Positions 1-10,540 of a stretch of 64,000 bases of DNA are shown one piece after another; positions within the stretch are counted from its first letter, which is position 1; every line of letters starts with the position of its first letter. The notes under the pieces are model-generated. The model made no database searches. It worked only from the letters and a program-made list of their open reading frames with translations, and was not told where the DNA came from. The position numbers and the translations under genes are program-made. This DNA is from Straminergon stramineum (taxonomy: Eukaryota > Streptophyta > Bryopsida > Hypnales > Calliergonaceae), in contig OY987267.1 in assembly GCA_963920665.1 (NCBI GenBank), positions 22,010,001 through 22,074,000 of the forward strand, read 5' to 3'.

Positions 1-1055
1 TATGCAACTGCCCTACAACTACAATCCTTTGTATTTGCACCAACTTTAACAGAGTTACATTGTAGTTGCAAAATAGTTGCAAAGTAGTCGCAAAATGTAG
101 TTATGGTCACAAGAATGTAACACAAGAGTTGATGGAGGTATTTTACATCCAATATTCATCAAAATTGTCGATGTGGACAATTTTACATTTTGTACAGTCC
201 AATTTGTCTATCCACAATTGCATATAATCTAAATTTGATAGCAATTCAATTAGAAAGCAGCTCTACTGCAATTAGACTCCAACTAAAAAGCAACTAGATT
301 ATAATTAGACTACAACTACAATACAACTAGACTGCAACTACAATTTGACTAGAGTTTAACTAAAAAATGACTAGACTTTAACTAGAATACAACTAGCATG
401 CAACTAGGAAACAACTAAAATTCAACTACGATTAAATCTTTTATTAATTGTTGTATATCAATTGTCAAGAATACCATTAGGTTAGAATTATAAGAATTGT
501 AAGTTATAGCATTCTTGTGTAATGAATTTTGATAATGAAACTCTAATATTTCTACATTTCGTAGATTTTACAACTTATACATTTCTATAATTTGTAGATT
601 TCTATAATCTACAATAATCTATAAATTTTAAGAATTTTTTTAATTTGACAATTTAAAAAAACAGATACATCTGAAATTTTGAATCTACAAATCTTAGAGA
701 TTAAAATTTCAAAATCTATGAATCATAAGCAAGTTGTAAATAAGTCGCAAATTAATTGCACATCAGTCGGAAATCAATTGCACACCAATCACAAACCAAA
801 TGTATGTTAGTTGCAAACTAGTCACACACAAATAACTTCCACATAAACAACCACGTCAAAAGAATTCATCAACAAACTTTCAAGTAGGTTGTTGGATGAG
901 AATCAACCTTGAAATTTTTTGCCACTGCTTCACAACTAATGTGACTTGTTCACTACAACTGCGGGCTCTAAATAGTCACCTAGTTGCAAATGTCTTGTGC
1001 AACTACAAAAACAATTGCAAATAGTAGTCGCAAAAACCCTTGTTTTCTTCTAGTG
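1..1055. mobile_element. right end of a CACTA (En/Spm-type) transposon
   Basis: Read on the minus strand, DNA ending at 1055 begins CACTAGAAGAAAACAAGGG, the classic CACTA terminal inverted repeat. The first kilobase is packed with short subterminal repeats in both orientations: CAACTA/CTAGTTG-like units (about 240-430) and TTGCAAATAGTCGCAA-like units (about 60-110, 720-830, 970-1035). Such subterminal arrays bind transposase in known CACTA elements. The other end lies outside the window. The flanking trinucleotide is GAT (1056-1058). Confidence 0.75.
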
Positions 1056-2062
1056 GATGCATCCCAACCCTACGCAATGATTGGTCTTTCCACTACTAAG
1101 CTTGCCATGAATCCTCCACTCACTCTCTCCTACTACTAGTGTTAATGAATATTGCAACAAAATCCTATCTTCTACACATTGCAATGATCCTCCAACTCCA
1201 CTCTTTGCTATATATATATATACATACACATACATCTAAGACAATCAAGTAGTCCTTCGTAACCACAAAATAAAATTTTTTTCCCACCAACAAGGAGCAA
1301 GACACAACCTCCACATACTCCAAGCCCTCGGCCCCCCTTCCTTGCCATTGAAGCAGACTTGACCACCTACATAGACAACAATGTGCCTTAGATATATGTC
1401 CAGTCCCTCAATAATAGAGTGTGATCATATTGCGGTTGGACCATGTCTATCCTAGCAACAGACCTAAAAAGCTTTCCCAACTAACGATCGTTATAGAACA
1501 CCATGGCACGTTCCTCGTACCCACTTGACCCAATTGGTACATGCATACTATCTCAACCCTTTGTATTTTAGGACGTCTTTTGCTCAAAACATGTATTTCT
1601 CTCTATTCCCTCCATTTGAAGAGTCAATCCTAATTTGTTTGAACAAGCACAATTGGAACATTATTGCACACCTTTATATAAAATTTGGTCCAACTAGGGT
1701 GTATGAAGATACTCTAAGTCGTTATTCCTTGTGTTTCTATAAATGAGATGTTCTTTGTGTAGGAACAAGTAAAAAATTCAAAAATCAACCATAAATAGGT
1801 TGACCAAGCACTAAAAGATTAATGATCAATTCTAAAGAACTTTCATTTGAATTTTTGGAATTGAATGTTTTCTCGGAAATTTGACCACCAGATAAAATTT
1901 AACATGTGCCCCCTTGTAGCTATAGGTGATGTAATGAGCACATGAGTAACTATGTGACTAAGGTAGGACCCCCCTAGTGTGGACCTATTGGTTGTTGCCT
2001 ATGCTTGCACTTATTGGATTTTCCAAAAAATTAGTGAAGAAATGGCAAAATAAGAAATACAA

Positions 2063-2217
2063 GTAGAACCTCTCTTAGTGAATATATGCAATAAGAGAGT
2101 TGCATAGAGTAGGTGGTCCTACATGTGAGTCAAGATGGAAAGCTACTATGGCCTCTCTAAATGCATAAACCTCTCTTAGTGCAAAGTCTCGGCATCATGC
2201 ACTAAGAGAGGTTCTAC
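2063..2217. repeat. small inverted-repeat element with nested hairpin
   Basis: GTAGAACCTCTCTTAGTG (2063-2080) recurs inverted at 2200-2217. Inside it a 16-bp perfect stem (2168-2183 with 2198-2213) has a 14-base loop. A third imperfect copy of the arm is at about 2091-2101. It may be a tiny MITE or a hairpin RNA source. No convincing target duplication was seen. Confidence 0.6.
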
Positions 2218-2830
2218 CTATATTTCACTTGAATGTGTTTTGGTCAACTCATTGAAAAAAATGATACATTACAGGTAGTGAAGGCAAAATTGCATAGCCT
2301 CCCATTGTATACTCTAAGGGAGACTATTCTTGCCCTTTGGGATGCTAGTGTGGATTTCTTAATTCCTTACACAATTCTAATGACAATTTCAAAATGTCCC
2401 TTATATTGTGGAGTAATGCAAAAAAATTTGCCATATATAGAAGTTACATGGTGGTATTCATTGAAATCATGAAATGGTGACTTTACAACCCAATTCCCAC
2501 CTTATGAACCACAATAATGCAAGAGAAAAAAATTGGGTTCATGAATAGGGATCCATCTTGGACTTTGGTTCACGTAGGAACCTATTTGTCTACCTTACTT
2601 GCTCAAATACACCATCATCCTACTACCATCATTGTTTGTTTTACAACTTAGTCACATGCATGAACTATTTGAATATTTCTCTGCCCATATCTAACAAGAA
2701 ATTTTAGTATAGTGACATAACATTTAAGTTAGTAGCCTTCATGCACCCTACTCATCACATTGTGCCCCATCTGCCCACTTAGCTATTGATGAAGTACTTT
2801 TGGATGTAGAATATTCTACACCATCTACTA

Positions 2831-4271
2831 TGCGAGACGTTAAACACCCCTCATTGAGCTTTTTCCGCATGCAGCTGGCAGTCTGCGTGGCAGGGAGGGT
2901 CCGTTCATCCAACTCTCATCCGCTTCCCCTTCCATGCTTCGTCTGTATAGAGCGCAGATCGCCGTCCCGAATTTTCGCACGTCTTCTTCTAGCGATGGGG
3001 TTCGCATTGGAAGTTAGTGGCAAAACCTCCTCTTTTCACGAAGCTTGAATCCGATGAAGATCTAGGGTTTACAGGTGAGTCTCTTGCTCTTGTGCATTAC
3101 AGGGTACAAATGTATTTCTTTTTGCGTATGATGCTCTTATTAATGCTAAGCTGTGATGTCTTTTGTAGCTTGAATCGTCTAGGTAAGAAGAAGAAACACA
3201 AAGGAGAGCTCCACACAATGGAGGTTTGGAATTGCTAAAGTGCAACCGCTGGAAGGAGCTCAATTTTGTGAAGCTTGAAGAATATAAAGTGAATAATTTA
3301 GAAGAAGTTGAAGAAGAAATCTAGGGATCTCAATAATCTTATGTATATTATGCAATATGAGGGACTCGGCCAAAGGATTTAACTTTAACTTCACTAAAGA
3401 GGAAACTCCTCTTGAGTGATACATGCTCCATTTCCAACAACCTGGTGGCATCTTGGGAGTCATAGGCGGTTCTGAGACCACACGATGATCGTATGAGTCC
3501 ATTAAAATGCTGATAGCAAAATAGAATGAATGGAACAAGTCTGCATATTAGGCACCTACCCCAATTGCAGGAATATTATACACTTTGAAACCATCCACTC
3601 CGGTGGACAATCCATTTTGCTTGAGAGAGCCTTGATGTTCCCAGCTAATGTAAGCTGCGAGGAAAAGGGCTGTGTTTAAGTATCCTCAGCTAATCTTCGT
3701 TGGGAATCAAGTTCAGGTTTTTAATGCCGTTGGAAACATAGATTGGGTGGACAAGCGGACCCATCTTGCCTCTGCAGAGCGCTCCCAATTCAAGGGGTCA
3801 GAAGTTGAGGATGGACTTTCATCTTTGCAACCACATGTGTTCTACAAATTTCTCAAACTGTCCACTGCGCAGGTCTAATCCAGAACCAAGTTCAATTGCA
3901 ACTATGATCATGGGATTCAATTCTATCAATATGTGTTTCTTCTTCTTACCTAGACGATTCAAGCAAAATGAAATACAAAATTTGTACGCTGTAATGCGCA
4001 AAAGCAAGAGACGCACCTATAAACCCTAGATCTTCATCTAATTCAAGCTTCGTGAAAAGAGGAGGTTCTGCCACTAACTTCCAATGCAAACCCTGTCGCT
4101 AGAAGAAGACGCGCGTAAATTTGGGTCGGCAATCTGCGCTTCAAATGGACGAAGCACGGAAGGGGAGGTGGACGAGAGTTCGAGGACAAGAGTTGGGTGA
4201 ACAGACCCTCCCTGCCACGCAGACTGCCAGCTGGACGCGGAAAAAGCTCGATGGGGGTGTTTAACGTCTCA
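2831..4271. mobile_element. non-autonomous Mutator-like element (MULE) with long arms
   Basis: Long terminal inverted repeats run 2831-3200 and 3932-4271 (ends TGCGAGACGTTAAAC and TGAGACGTTAAAC when read inward), interrupted by small indels of roughly 20 and 40 bp. A 9-bp direct repeat, CATCTACTA, flanks the element at 2822-2830 and 4272-4280 and can be read as 10 bp. Arms of several hundred bp with 9-10 bp target duplications define MULEs. Each arm holds a frame ending in nearly the same peptide (ALEVSGKTSSFHEA or ALEVSGRTSSFHEA), followed by a donor-like GGTGAG in the left arm. There is no transposase; the interior of about 730 bp may be captured sequence. Confidence 0.85.
3260..3720 (-). 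other. possible captured gene exons inside the MULE
   Basis: On the minus strand the MULE interior shows two exon-like blocks. One follows CTTTTCCTCGCAG (about 3667-3655), reads AYISWEHQGSLKQNGLSTG and onward, and ends at a donor-like GGGGTAGGT near 3560. The other follows CTATCAG near 3515 and reads GLRTAYDSQDATRLLEMEH. Both have protein-like composition and splice-like borders. I do not recognise the parent gene. Capture of host exons would make this a Pack-MULE. Confidence 0.35.
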
Positions 4272-4280
4272 CATCTACTA

Positions 4281-5340
4281 TAGAGCCAAGATAGTGACAA
4301 TGCATGCTTCTAAACATTTCAAAGGTAATATTTTTTTATCTCGATTATTATTTTACTGCACTAATATAAAAGTACCAAAAGACTACAATTGGGTGTCTCT
4401 GGGTTAGCTGCTAGGTGATGTTTTTCATCAGCAAGACCAAAGCTCTACTTGGTCTTGTTTGCAAATTGCTGTCACATCAGAACAAAATTTCCGTTTCGTG
4501 ACAAAAGGAATGAAGACACACACACACACACCCTTGTGCACAGTCAGGACATAGGTAGGAAGCACATACTGCGTAGTAAAATACCTTCAAAACCCCTACA
4601 AGTTAAGTTACTCCAGGACCAAATGTGAAGGTAGGGAACATGCCAAACATCAAAGCTACCTTTGTGTAAGTTAGTTTGGTGTCCCTTGAAGGATTCTGAG
4701 TTGTGGCCAAAGCAATCAATGCAAACCAACTCCCTCATGCCTACATTTCATATAACTTACAGTACAATATGTTGTTAAGGTACAAATTGTACGATTTTAT
4801 AATCCTCGCACCTAACTGAGGGTACACTTTTCATAGAAGGCAAAGTTTTTCAACAGAAGGAAGCCACAGAAGTCTTCATTCACGTCTGCAACACAACTAA
4901 GAGGGGGCATAAGTCATAACTTACATGCTGCCACAAGACCTCAACCACTAACTTGGATCCTGAATGATGTAAGCTTACATTGCAAGCATCCACACAGAAA
5001 AAATAAACTTCAAATTGGTACCGGTAAACATTTTATAAACCAACTTGATGTATAACTTAGGATATTGGCTTGCAATTTAGACATGTCATATTGTAAGGTG
5101 AAAACAGGCAAAACCGTCGAAAAATAAGCAAGAAGAAAACACAGACATTTTCAGAGTATAAGCAATTGAAAATCATGAATTTTAAAATTTTAAAATTAAA
5201 ATTAAAAGATAATATATATGATTACTATGAATTTCAAAGTGGAAGCTTATGAAACCATTGAAACCATCGTACAGGTTGGTTATAAAATTCAAATCTAAAA
5301 AATAAAAGGTCAACTAGTCACAACTAAGTACGAAAATAGT
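4281..5340. other. intergenic, AC microsatellite only
   Basis: No gene is supported. A short AC repeat occupies about 4515-4533. Composition is AT-rich with only small chance frames. Confidence 0.5.
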
Positions 5341-5556
5341 TTAACCCTTGAACGACGCGGCAGATGAATGACAAGGAATTCTCTTGTGTAGGACAGAATT
5401 GCAACTATTCATCTTCAGAATCAAGGGTGGAAAGGGAAGGTCTTCTACAATAGTTTGACTCTCAATGAGTATTTCTAGTTTTTCTAAAGTGGATGATGTC
5501 ACATGGTTCCAAAATGGCTGATTTCCACGGTCACCTACCAGGCATTCAAGGGTTAA
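5341..5556. mobile_element. TTAA MITE, family E copy 1 (216 bp)
   Basis: The element starts TTAACCCTTGAACG and ends with the inverted form TTCAAGGGTTAA, a 12-bp perfect terminal repeat including TTAA. The interior matches 32311-32545 and 44724-44949, with shared blocks such as CCATGTGACATCATC and GATGAATAGTTG. TTAA target plus ends beginning CCC fits piggyBac-type MITEs. Confidence 0.75.
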
Positions 5557-7274
5557 TTGCACTTTGAAGGACACATTTAAAATAGAAGTTTGATGTGTTT
5601 TCACCTTATAAGTCAGGGCACTCAATTTTGCCAAAATGTATTTCTTGTGAGTATTTACAAATCACAACCAAAGGTCCTGCATGTGGCCAAGGCTCTGCGT
5701 CATAATTATTTTTTGACAAAGTAGTGAGCCTCTAACTTACATCAAAGAATGGAGGGAAGGTGTTCTAATCACCTTATTACTGCTTACCCCGAAAGACGGT
5801 TACGACAATGAACATTCTTGTCATCCCAAAAGGTGCACTTTCATTGCCTTGATTTCATTTTCATTTTTTATTTGCAAGTGTACAGACTAAGCTTCATTGC
5901 AGAAAAAGGAGGTTGTCCTCTGCAGGTACACAATGCATGAAATTCCTTAACTTAAGCACCGGTTGTGATTGGCCTCATTGGCCTCAGGATTTCGACTGGT
6001 CTCTTTTTGCTCTGCACACCTGTGCAGCAGCTGCATCCCCCAGAAAAAGAGGTCCCTGCTCTGATTTTCAGCGCAATTGTCATTGGTGAGTGGGGTCAGC
6101 AACGCAATGTCCAAGTTGCATGACCAAGGAAGGACAAAGAAGTCCGAACACATCGTGAGAGACTGATGAGCACTGAAATGATATCCAAAGACATATTATT
6201 GTCATCCAACCAGACCTGCCACTCTGCCATCTCCTAGTATAGAGGTCTCATGCACAGAACATACACATCACAATTTTGCACAACATTCCATAAAAATTGC
6301 AATTGGATGATCGTTACGTACACTACTATCATTGTCAGGAATCAGGATAGTACTTGGACACCTCATTATCCATCCTTCCACAATTCTAGCCACGTCATGA
6401 ATCCTAATGCTTTACTAAGAGAGCTCCCACTCATGCAAGTCACTGAAAATCCCACACTCGAGGATGATCCTAGGTATAATGCTGGTCAGTGGGGACATTG
6501 ATCGCTTGTATTGAAATCCACTCACTAACTTCAGTTTCTATAATTTCTTGATTTTGAGATTACTGATTGGCGTTAACAAATTAGAAAATCTTCTGCTGAC
6601 AAAACAGGACCATGCAAAGGCATCATTTCAGTGAACAATACCACATCTGGAATACAGAGACGCAATTCGAAAAAAGGATATGCCACCAAACATGTACAAC
6701 AAAGGTTTAAAAGCGAAGCAATAAGAGAATCTGGTATATGTTGTACAATTATAACATTTGTCTTCGACTGCTTATTGTTCTTCCGATTCTATCTGCACAA
6801 TAGCTCCTCAGTCTACAAAGGAGGAAGCCTGTTGATCCTACGGCCTGCTGTGACACCTCAAAAGAGACTGGTCCCAGTTTGCTATGTTGATATATTACAT
6901 CTCCAGCCCATAATCAATGGGATATTGAATGAATGTCCCCAAACCTAAGTAAATGGTGCCTGCTTAAGCTCGCAGAACAGCGTCTTCAGGGGTGGTATCT
7001 ATGGCACAACTTTACGGTGACCCCACTGTACAGGAATTCGGACACCTGCACATTATGTTCCTATTCACGATCAAGGCGCTGAAAGAACGAGTTTCTGCTG
7101 TATATAAAAAATTCTCCTTCCAGTTCGCAACCGAAGACCTATGTGACGATCAATTATGGAACGCATTCATCTGCAAAATCGAAACACCGAATTAGCTTCA
7201 GTACGAAAACATGTTCGAGAGGTCGCGTGAATGACCAATGCACTCGCTGGAATAGTGACAAAATGCAGCTAAGT
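5557..7274. other. intergenic stretch without a supported gene
   Basis: This is moderately AT-rich DNA between the family E MITE and the TA MITE. It holds only short frames with no recognisable domain; the longest is listed separately at 6631-6948. Confidence 0.4.
6631..6948 (+). CDS. hypothetical 105-codon open frame
   Basis: This is an open frame with mixed composition (start MNNTTSGIQRRNSKKGY) in a moderately AT-rich stretch downstream of the ARM gene. No domain, splice site or neighbouring coding support was seen. It may be chance. Confidence 0.12.
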   Translation: MNNTTSGIQRRNSKKGYATKHVQQRFKSEAIRESGICCTIITFVFDCLLFFRFYLHNSSSVYKGGSLLILRPAVTPQKRLVPVCYVDILHLQPIINGILNECPQT

Positions 7275-7276
7275 TA

Positions 7277-7633
7277 TAGTAAACTTGCCAATCACCGCAC
7301 AGACTAAATTCAAATCTTTCTCCACACAAATATAGAGACTTGCATGTTTTGAAATTTGGCGTGATCATTAAACGCCATGTTAAGATTCACCTTCAAAAAA
7401 CAAAATGCAAAAAGATTTCTTCCTACAAATTTTATTGCAACCTAAAGGCAATGAAGCTAAAATCTATTGAAAAATTCCTTGCAACCCTTCACCGCATAGT
7501 GTGCGCTCATTGGGCGGCGACACAAAATTTTGTTCCCATGGCAATTGAATTGGTAGATGCATCGTGCGGTTAGTGTACGGTAAATGGTTGTTGAGTGTTT
7601 TTTGGATGTGTGTTGTAAATGGCAAGTTTACTC
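7277..7633. mobile_element. TA-flanked MITE, copy 1 (357 bp)
   Basis: The ends are TAGTAAACTTGCCA and the inverted TGGCAAGTTTACTC, flanked on both sides by TA (7275-7276 and 7634-7635). A second copy, inverted relative to this one, lies at 42365-42726. TA duplication and short inverted ends fit Tc1/mariner-type MITEs. It lies about 54 bp past the ARM stop codon and holds a TTTATT (AATAAA on the gene's strand) near 7430, so it may form part of that gene's 3' UTR or supply its poly(A) signal. Confidence 0.8.
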
Positions 7634-7688
7634 TAGGTGGACTCCCAGGCTAGAGCGAGACATGATTTTCAATACTACATACACTAAA

Positions 7689-9873
7689 CTAAAACTGGCT
7701 CTGGAAAGCACACAATAAAACACTTTTTGTTTAACAGCCCACCCAGAAGGTCAGTGTTAAAAGGGGAGGTAGCGACAACAAAAAGGAGAAAAAAAGGTAC
7801 AAACACTCACCATTAGAGTCTTGCTGATAATGCTTCGGAACTTTCCAGCAGCCAGTCGATCCAACAGCCTTCTGGCACCAGAGACATCCATATCGGCCAA
7901 CTGACGCAAATGATAACAAGCACCAGCAGTCACCATCTGCTTTCTACATTTAGCGTTTCCTGAAAGAGCCTGTAGAGCCGCAATAGGAAATTGCTTGCCC
8001 ACCTCCTGAAAGCGAGTGTCCAACAGCAACACTAATCCGATGATACCCCAATCTTCAGCCAGAAACAATTTGCGATTCTCCTCCACCACAAGAAGAAGTG
8101 CCAAGGCCTATACACCAAAAACAACAACTAAGGTGAGACACCGCATCATCTCAAATACACTCCACTCCACTAGACATTCTGCTAAGTGCAAGATAAATTA
8201 GTCTCTGTTCATCCAAACACCAACTATAAGTGTATCTCTGGGTGCGTAAGATTGTGGAACACCATTGAGACAATTGGTATGTACAGCCATGTACCTGTGC
8301 AGAATACTCTTGGGCCGTATTAGACTTTGCATCCAAAAGCTTAACCAATGGCCCAATCACACCCGCTTCCCCCACAGCCCTTCTGAAATCCGTCGAGCAC
8401 GCCATATGACAAGCGGCCGCGGCCGCCACTAATTGCACCAACATGGGCCCTGCACGCAAACAGCTCGCGATTCGCGATAGAAAGCCCGCCGCGCACAAAA
8501 CCTCCACATTATCCCTGCACGCCGCCAAATTCCTTAACGCACCCAACGCGATCTCTTGAGCACACGCATCCACAGACGCGTCCAAGTACCGAATCAAAGG
8601 CTGCACGGCTCCGTCTTCCACAATCCGCCACCGGATGTTGTCGTCGGAGACCGCGAGGTTCTGAAGCGTGGCCGCCGCATTCTCCTGCGCCATGGACGTC
8701 CCCGAAGAAACCAAGTTAATGACGATGGGAATGGCGCCATCTTCCACAATGCCAGTTCGAAGCTCCTCCACTGCAGCTAAGTTTCGCAGGGAGCCAGCCG
8801 CTGCAGCTTGTGCGCCTGGTGTCCCTGCTCGGCAAATCTCGATCAAAGCGGGAACACCGCCGTGGGCCGTAATAGCGCGCGCATTCTCTTCCGAGATTGA
8901 TAGCCCTTGTAACCCGGCTGCGGCTTTCTCCTGGGCACGCGGGGACCCGGAATCCAAGAGACGGACGAGAGGCGCTATGCCGCCTTCCGCCACGACTGCG
9001 TGCTCGCAGCTATCGTTGAGCGCGAGGTAGCAGATGGCCGCAGCGGATCTTTCTCTAATGGCGGGCTGGCTGGCGTCCAGGAGGTGCACTAGGGTCGTGA
9101 CGGCGCCTTGGCCGGCGACCATCAAAATGTTCTTGTCGTCGTCGGACATGAGCCGTAACATGCTGTCTAAGGCGCGCTGCTTGCAGTCCACATTGCCAAT
9201 CTGAAGATGCGCAAGTAAGTCGCGGATAGTCCACCGGAGAGCTTCCCTGGTGGACTCGGGGGTGACTCGGCAAATCGCTAACGGATTCTCCTGCATTATG
9301 CCGCTCGTGATCATCAACTGGCAATCGTGAATGTGGAGGTCTAGTTTGCCGCAAAGAGAATCCAAGTTGCTCTGGGTGTGGAGCTTGCCGCCGTAATTTA
9401 ACTCCGTGCACTTCGTCGCCAACGCCCGCGCTTCCTCGAGTGTCACGATCATGGCCTGCGTTCCAAAAATCAACACCTAACACACATCAGAAAACAGCCT
9501 AGCACGTGAGACCAAAGACACACATCCTTTCTTCAAAAATCAGCAAGAACGGGCTCCCAAAAATCAGCAAGAAGAGGATCCCAATTCGTACCTGCAGAAG
9601 CTCTCGACACACCTTGTTCTCTGAGAGACAATGAAGATGCGACATTTCCGTGAGTAACGACGGCAGCTGCAACAACCGATTCTCAATAGCTTTCCACCGC
9701 CCCAAAAACGCCTTCACGGCGGCCGCGTCCGTCACCACCAACGAAGCCAAATGCTGCGCTTGTCGCAACCACGACTCCGCAGAGTTCACGTCGCCATAAT
9801 GAACCACAAGCTTCCGAACCTGCTGCTGTTGCTCCTCGTCATCCACAATAGTAATGCCTTGAAACGCACCCAT
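7689..9873 (-). CDS. Armadillo-repeat protein, four exons
   Basis: The protein is about 583 residues, read leftward from ATG at 9873. Exons are 9873-9592, 9455-8295, 8107-7811 and 7700-7689. All introns are phase 0 with GT-AG borders: donors CAG|GTACGA, CAG|GTACAT and ATG|GTGAGT; acceptors GCAG, ATAG and CCAG. Residues 1-94 include an acidic/glutamine stretch (DDEEQQQQ, about 11-18). From about residue 165 to 480 there are roughly seven ARM repeats with recognisable helix-3 cores such as GGIAPLVRLLDSG, AAAGSLRNLA and AAATLQNLA. The C-terminus is basic (KFRSIISKTLM, then SQF). There is no signal peptide, U-box or kinase domain, so the protein is probably a soluble scaffold. It resembles plant ARM-only proteins of the Arabidopsis At2g45720 type (from memory, unchecked); partners are unknown. 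An in-frame ATG at 9918 would add 15 residues. A TA-flanked MITE begins about 54 bp beyond the stop codon. Confidence 0.9.
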
Positions 9874-10540
9874 AGCTCGCTCTTCTACTCTAATAAACCG
9901 AACTCCAAGACATCCCAACCCTGCTACCCCCTGGCGCTAATTCGCAACAACAAACTCCCTACAATCCGCCGTTCGACACGACCCAAAGCCCCCCCATGTC
10001 CGGAGACCACCAAAATCGATTGCACAACGACGAGCACCAACATACCAACGGAATTGCGTCCAAGTCAACTTCCCATGTACCATACAAGACTCCGGCTGCG
10101 CGCGAAATGCCGAGCGCGCAATCAAATTAGCGTCCTAGTCAAGCCTGAAAGACTTGATGAGTTGCCCGTAGTACGAGCTCTTCTTCCTGATGATGAATTT
10201 TTGGCTCCAGAAGCTGTCGCAAGTCTCAACGTAAACCCAGCAGACGAGAATGATGCCCGGCGAATTAGTTGTAGAGATGGAGTGGAAGAGGAAGGGAAGG
10301 GACGAGGAAGCGAGAAATGTGGCAGAGGCGACAGAGGGATGGCAGATGTAAGGGACGGCAGGGAACGCCGCAGGGAACGCAGGGAAAGGGGGGTTGGGGG
10401 GGGCACGGTGGCAGGCAGACCATGACCCTGTCGCAAGGGCGCTGGGGTCGAGGCGAATTCCTGTGCAATAATGATCGGCCTGCTCCAGCGAAACCTCTTT
10501 CAACTTTTTTGGAGTTTTTTACCTTCAGGGGCTAAGGTAA
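9874..10540 (-). promoter_or_regulatory. GC-rich upstream region of the ARM gene
   Basis: This stretch lies upstream of the ARM start codon and is much richer in G and C than the DNA beyond 10550. On the gene's strand it is pyrimidine-rich, with runs such as CCCCCCAACCCCCC and CTTCCTCTTCC near 10260-10420, typical of plant 5' leaders and promoters. Several overlapping open frames occur on both strands but have low-complexity Pro/Ser/Arg content, as expected from skewed composition. No TATA box could be assigned. An upstream non-coding exon is possible. Confidence 0.45.

Noticed and set aside
8556..9030. Plus-strand open frames of 74 and 120 codons across 8556-9030
   Set aside because: They are antisense shadows of ARM exon 2; the minus-strand frame has clear ARM-repeat sequence and GC-rich third positions explain the opposite-strand openness.
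9751..10425. A 224-codon plus-strand frame overlapping the ARM first exon
   Set aside because: Its first part is antisense to ARM exon 1 and the rest is low-complexity Arg/Gly/Glu from a purine-rich leader; no domain is recognisable.
10122..10503. Overlapping minus-strand Pro/Ser/Arg-rich frames upstream of the ARM gene
   Set aside because: They are three mutually overlapping frames of biased composition, better explained by a pyrimidine-rich promoter or leader.
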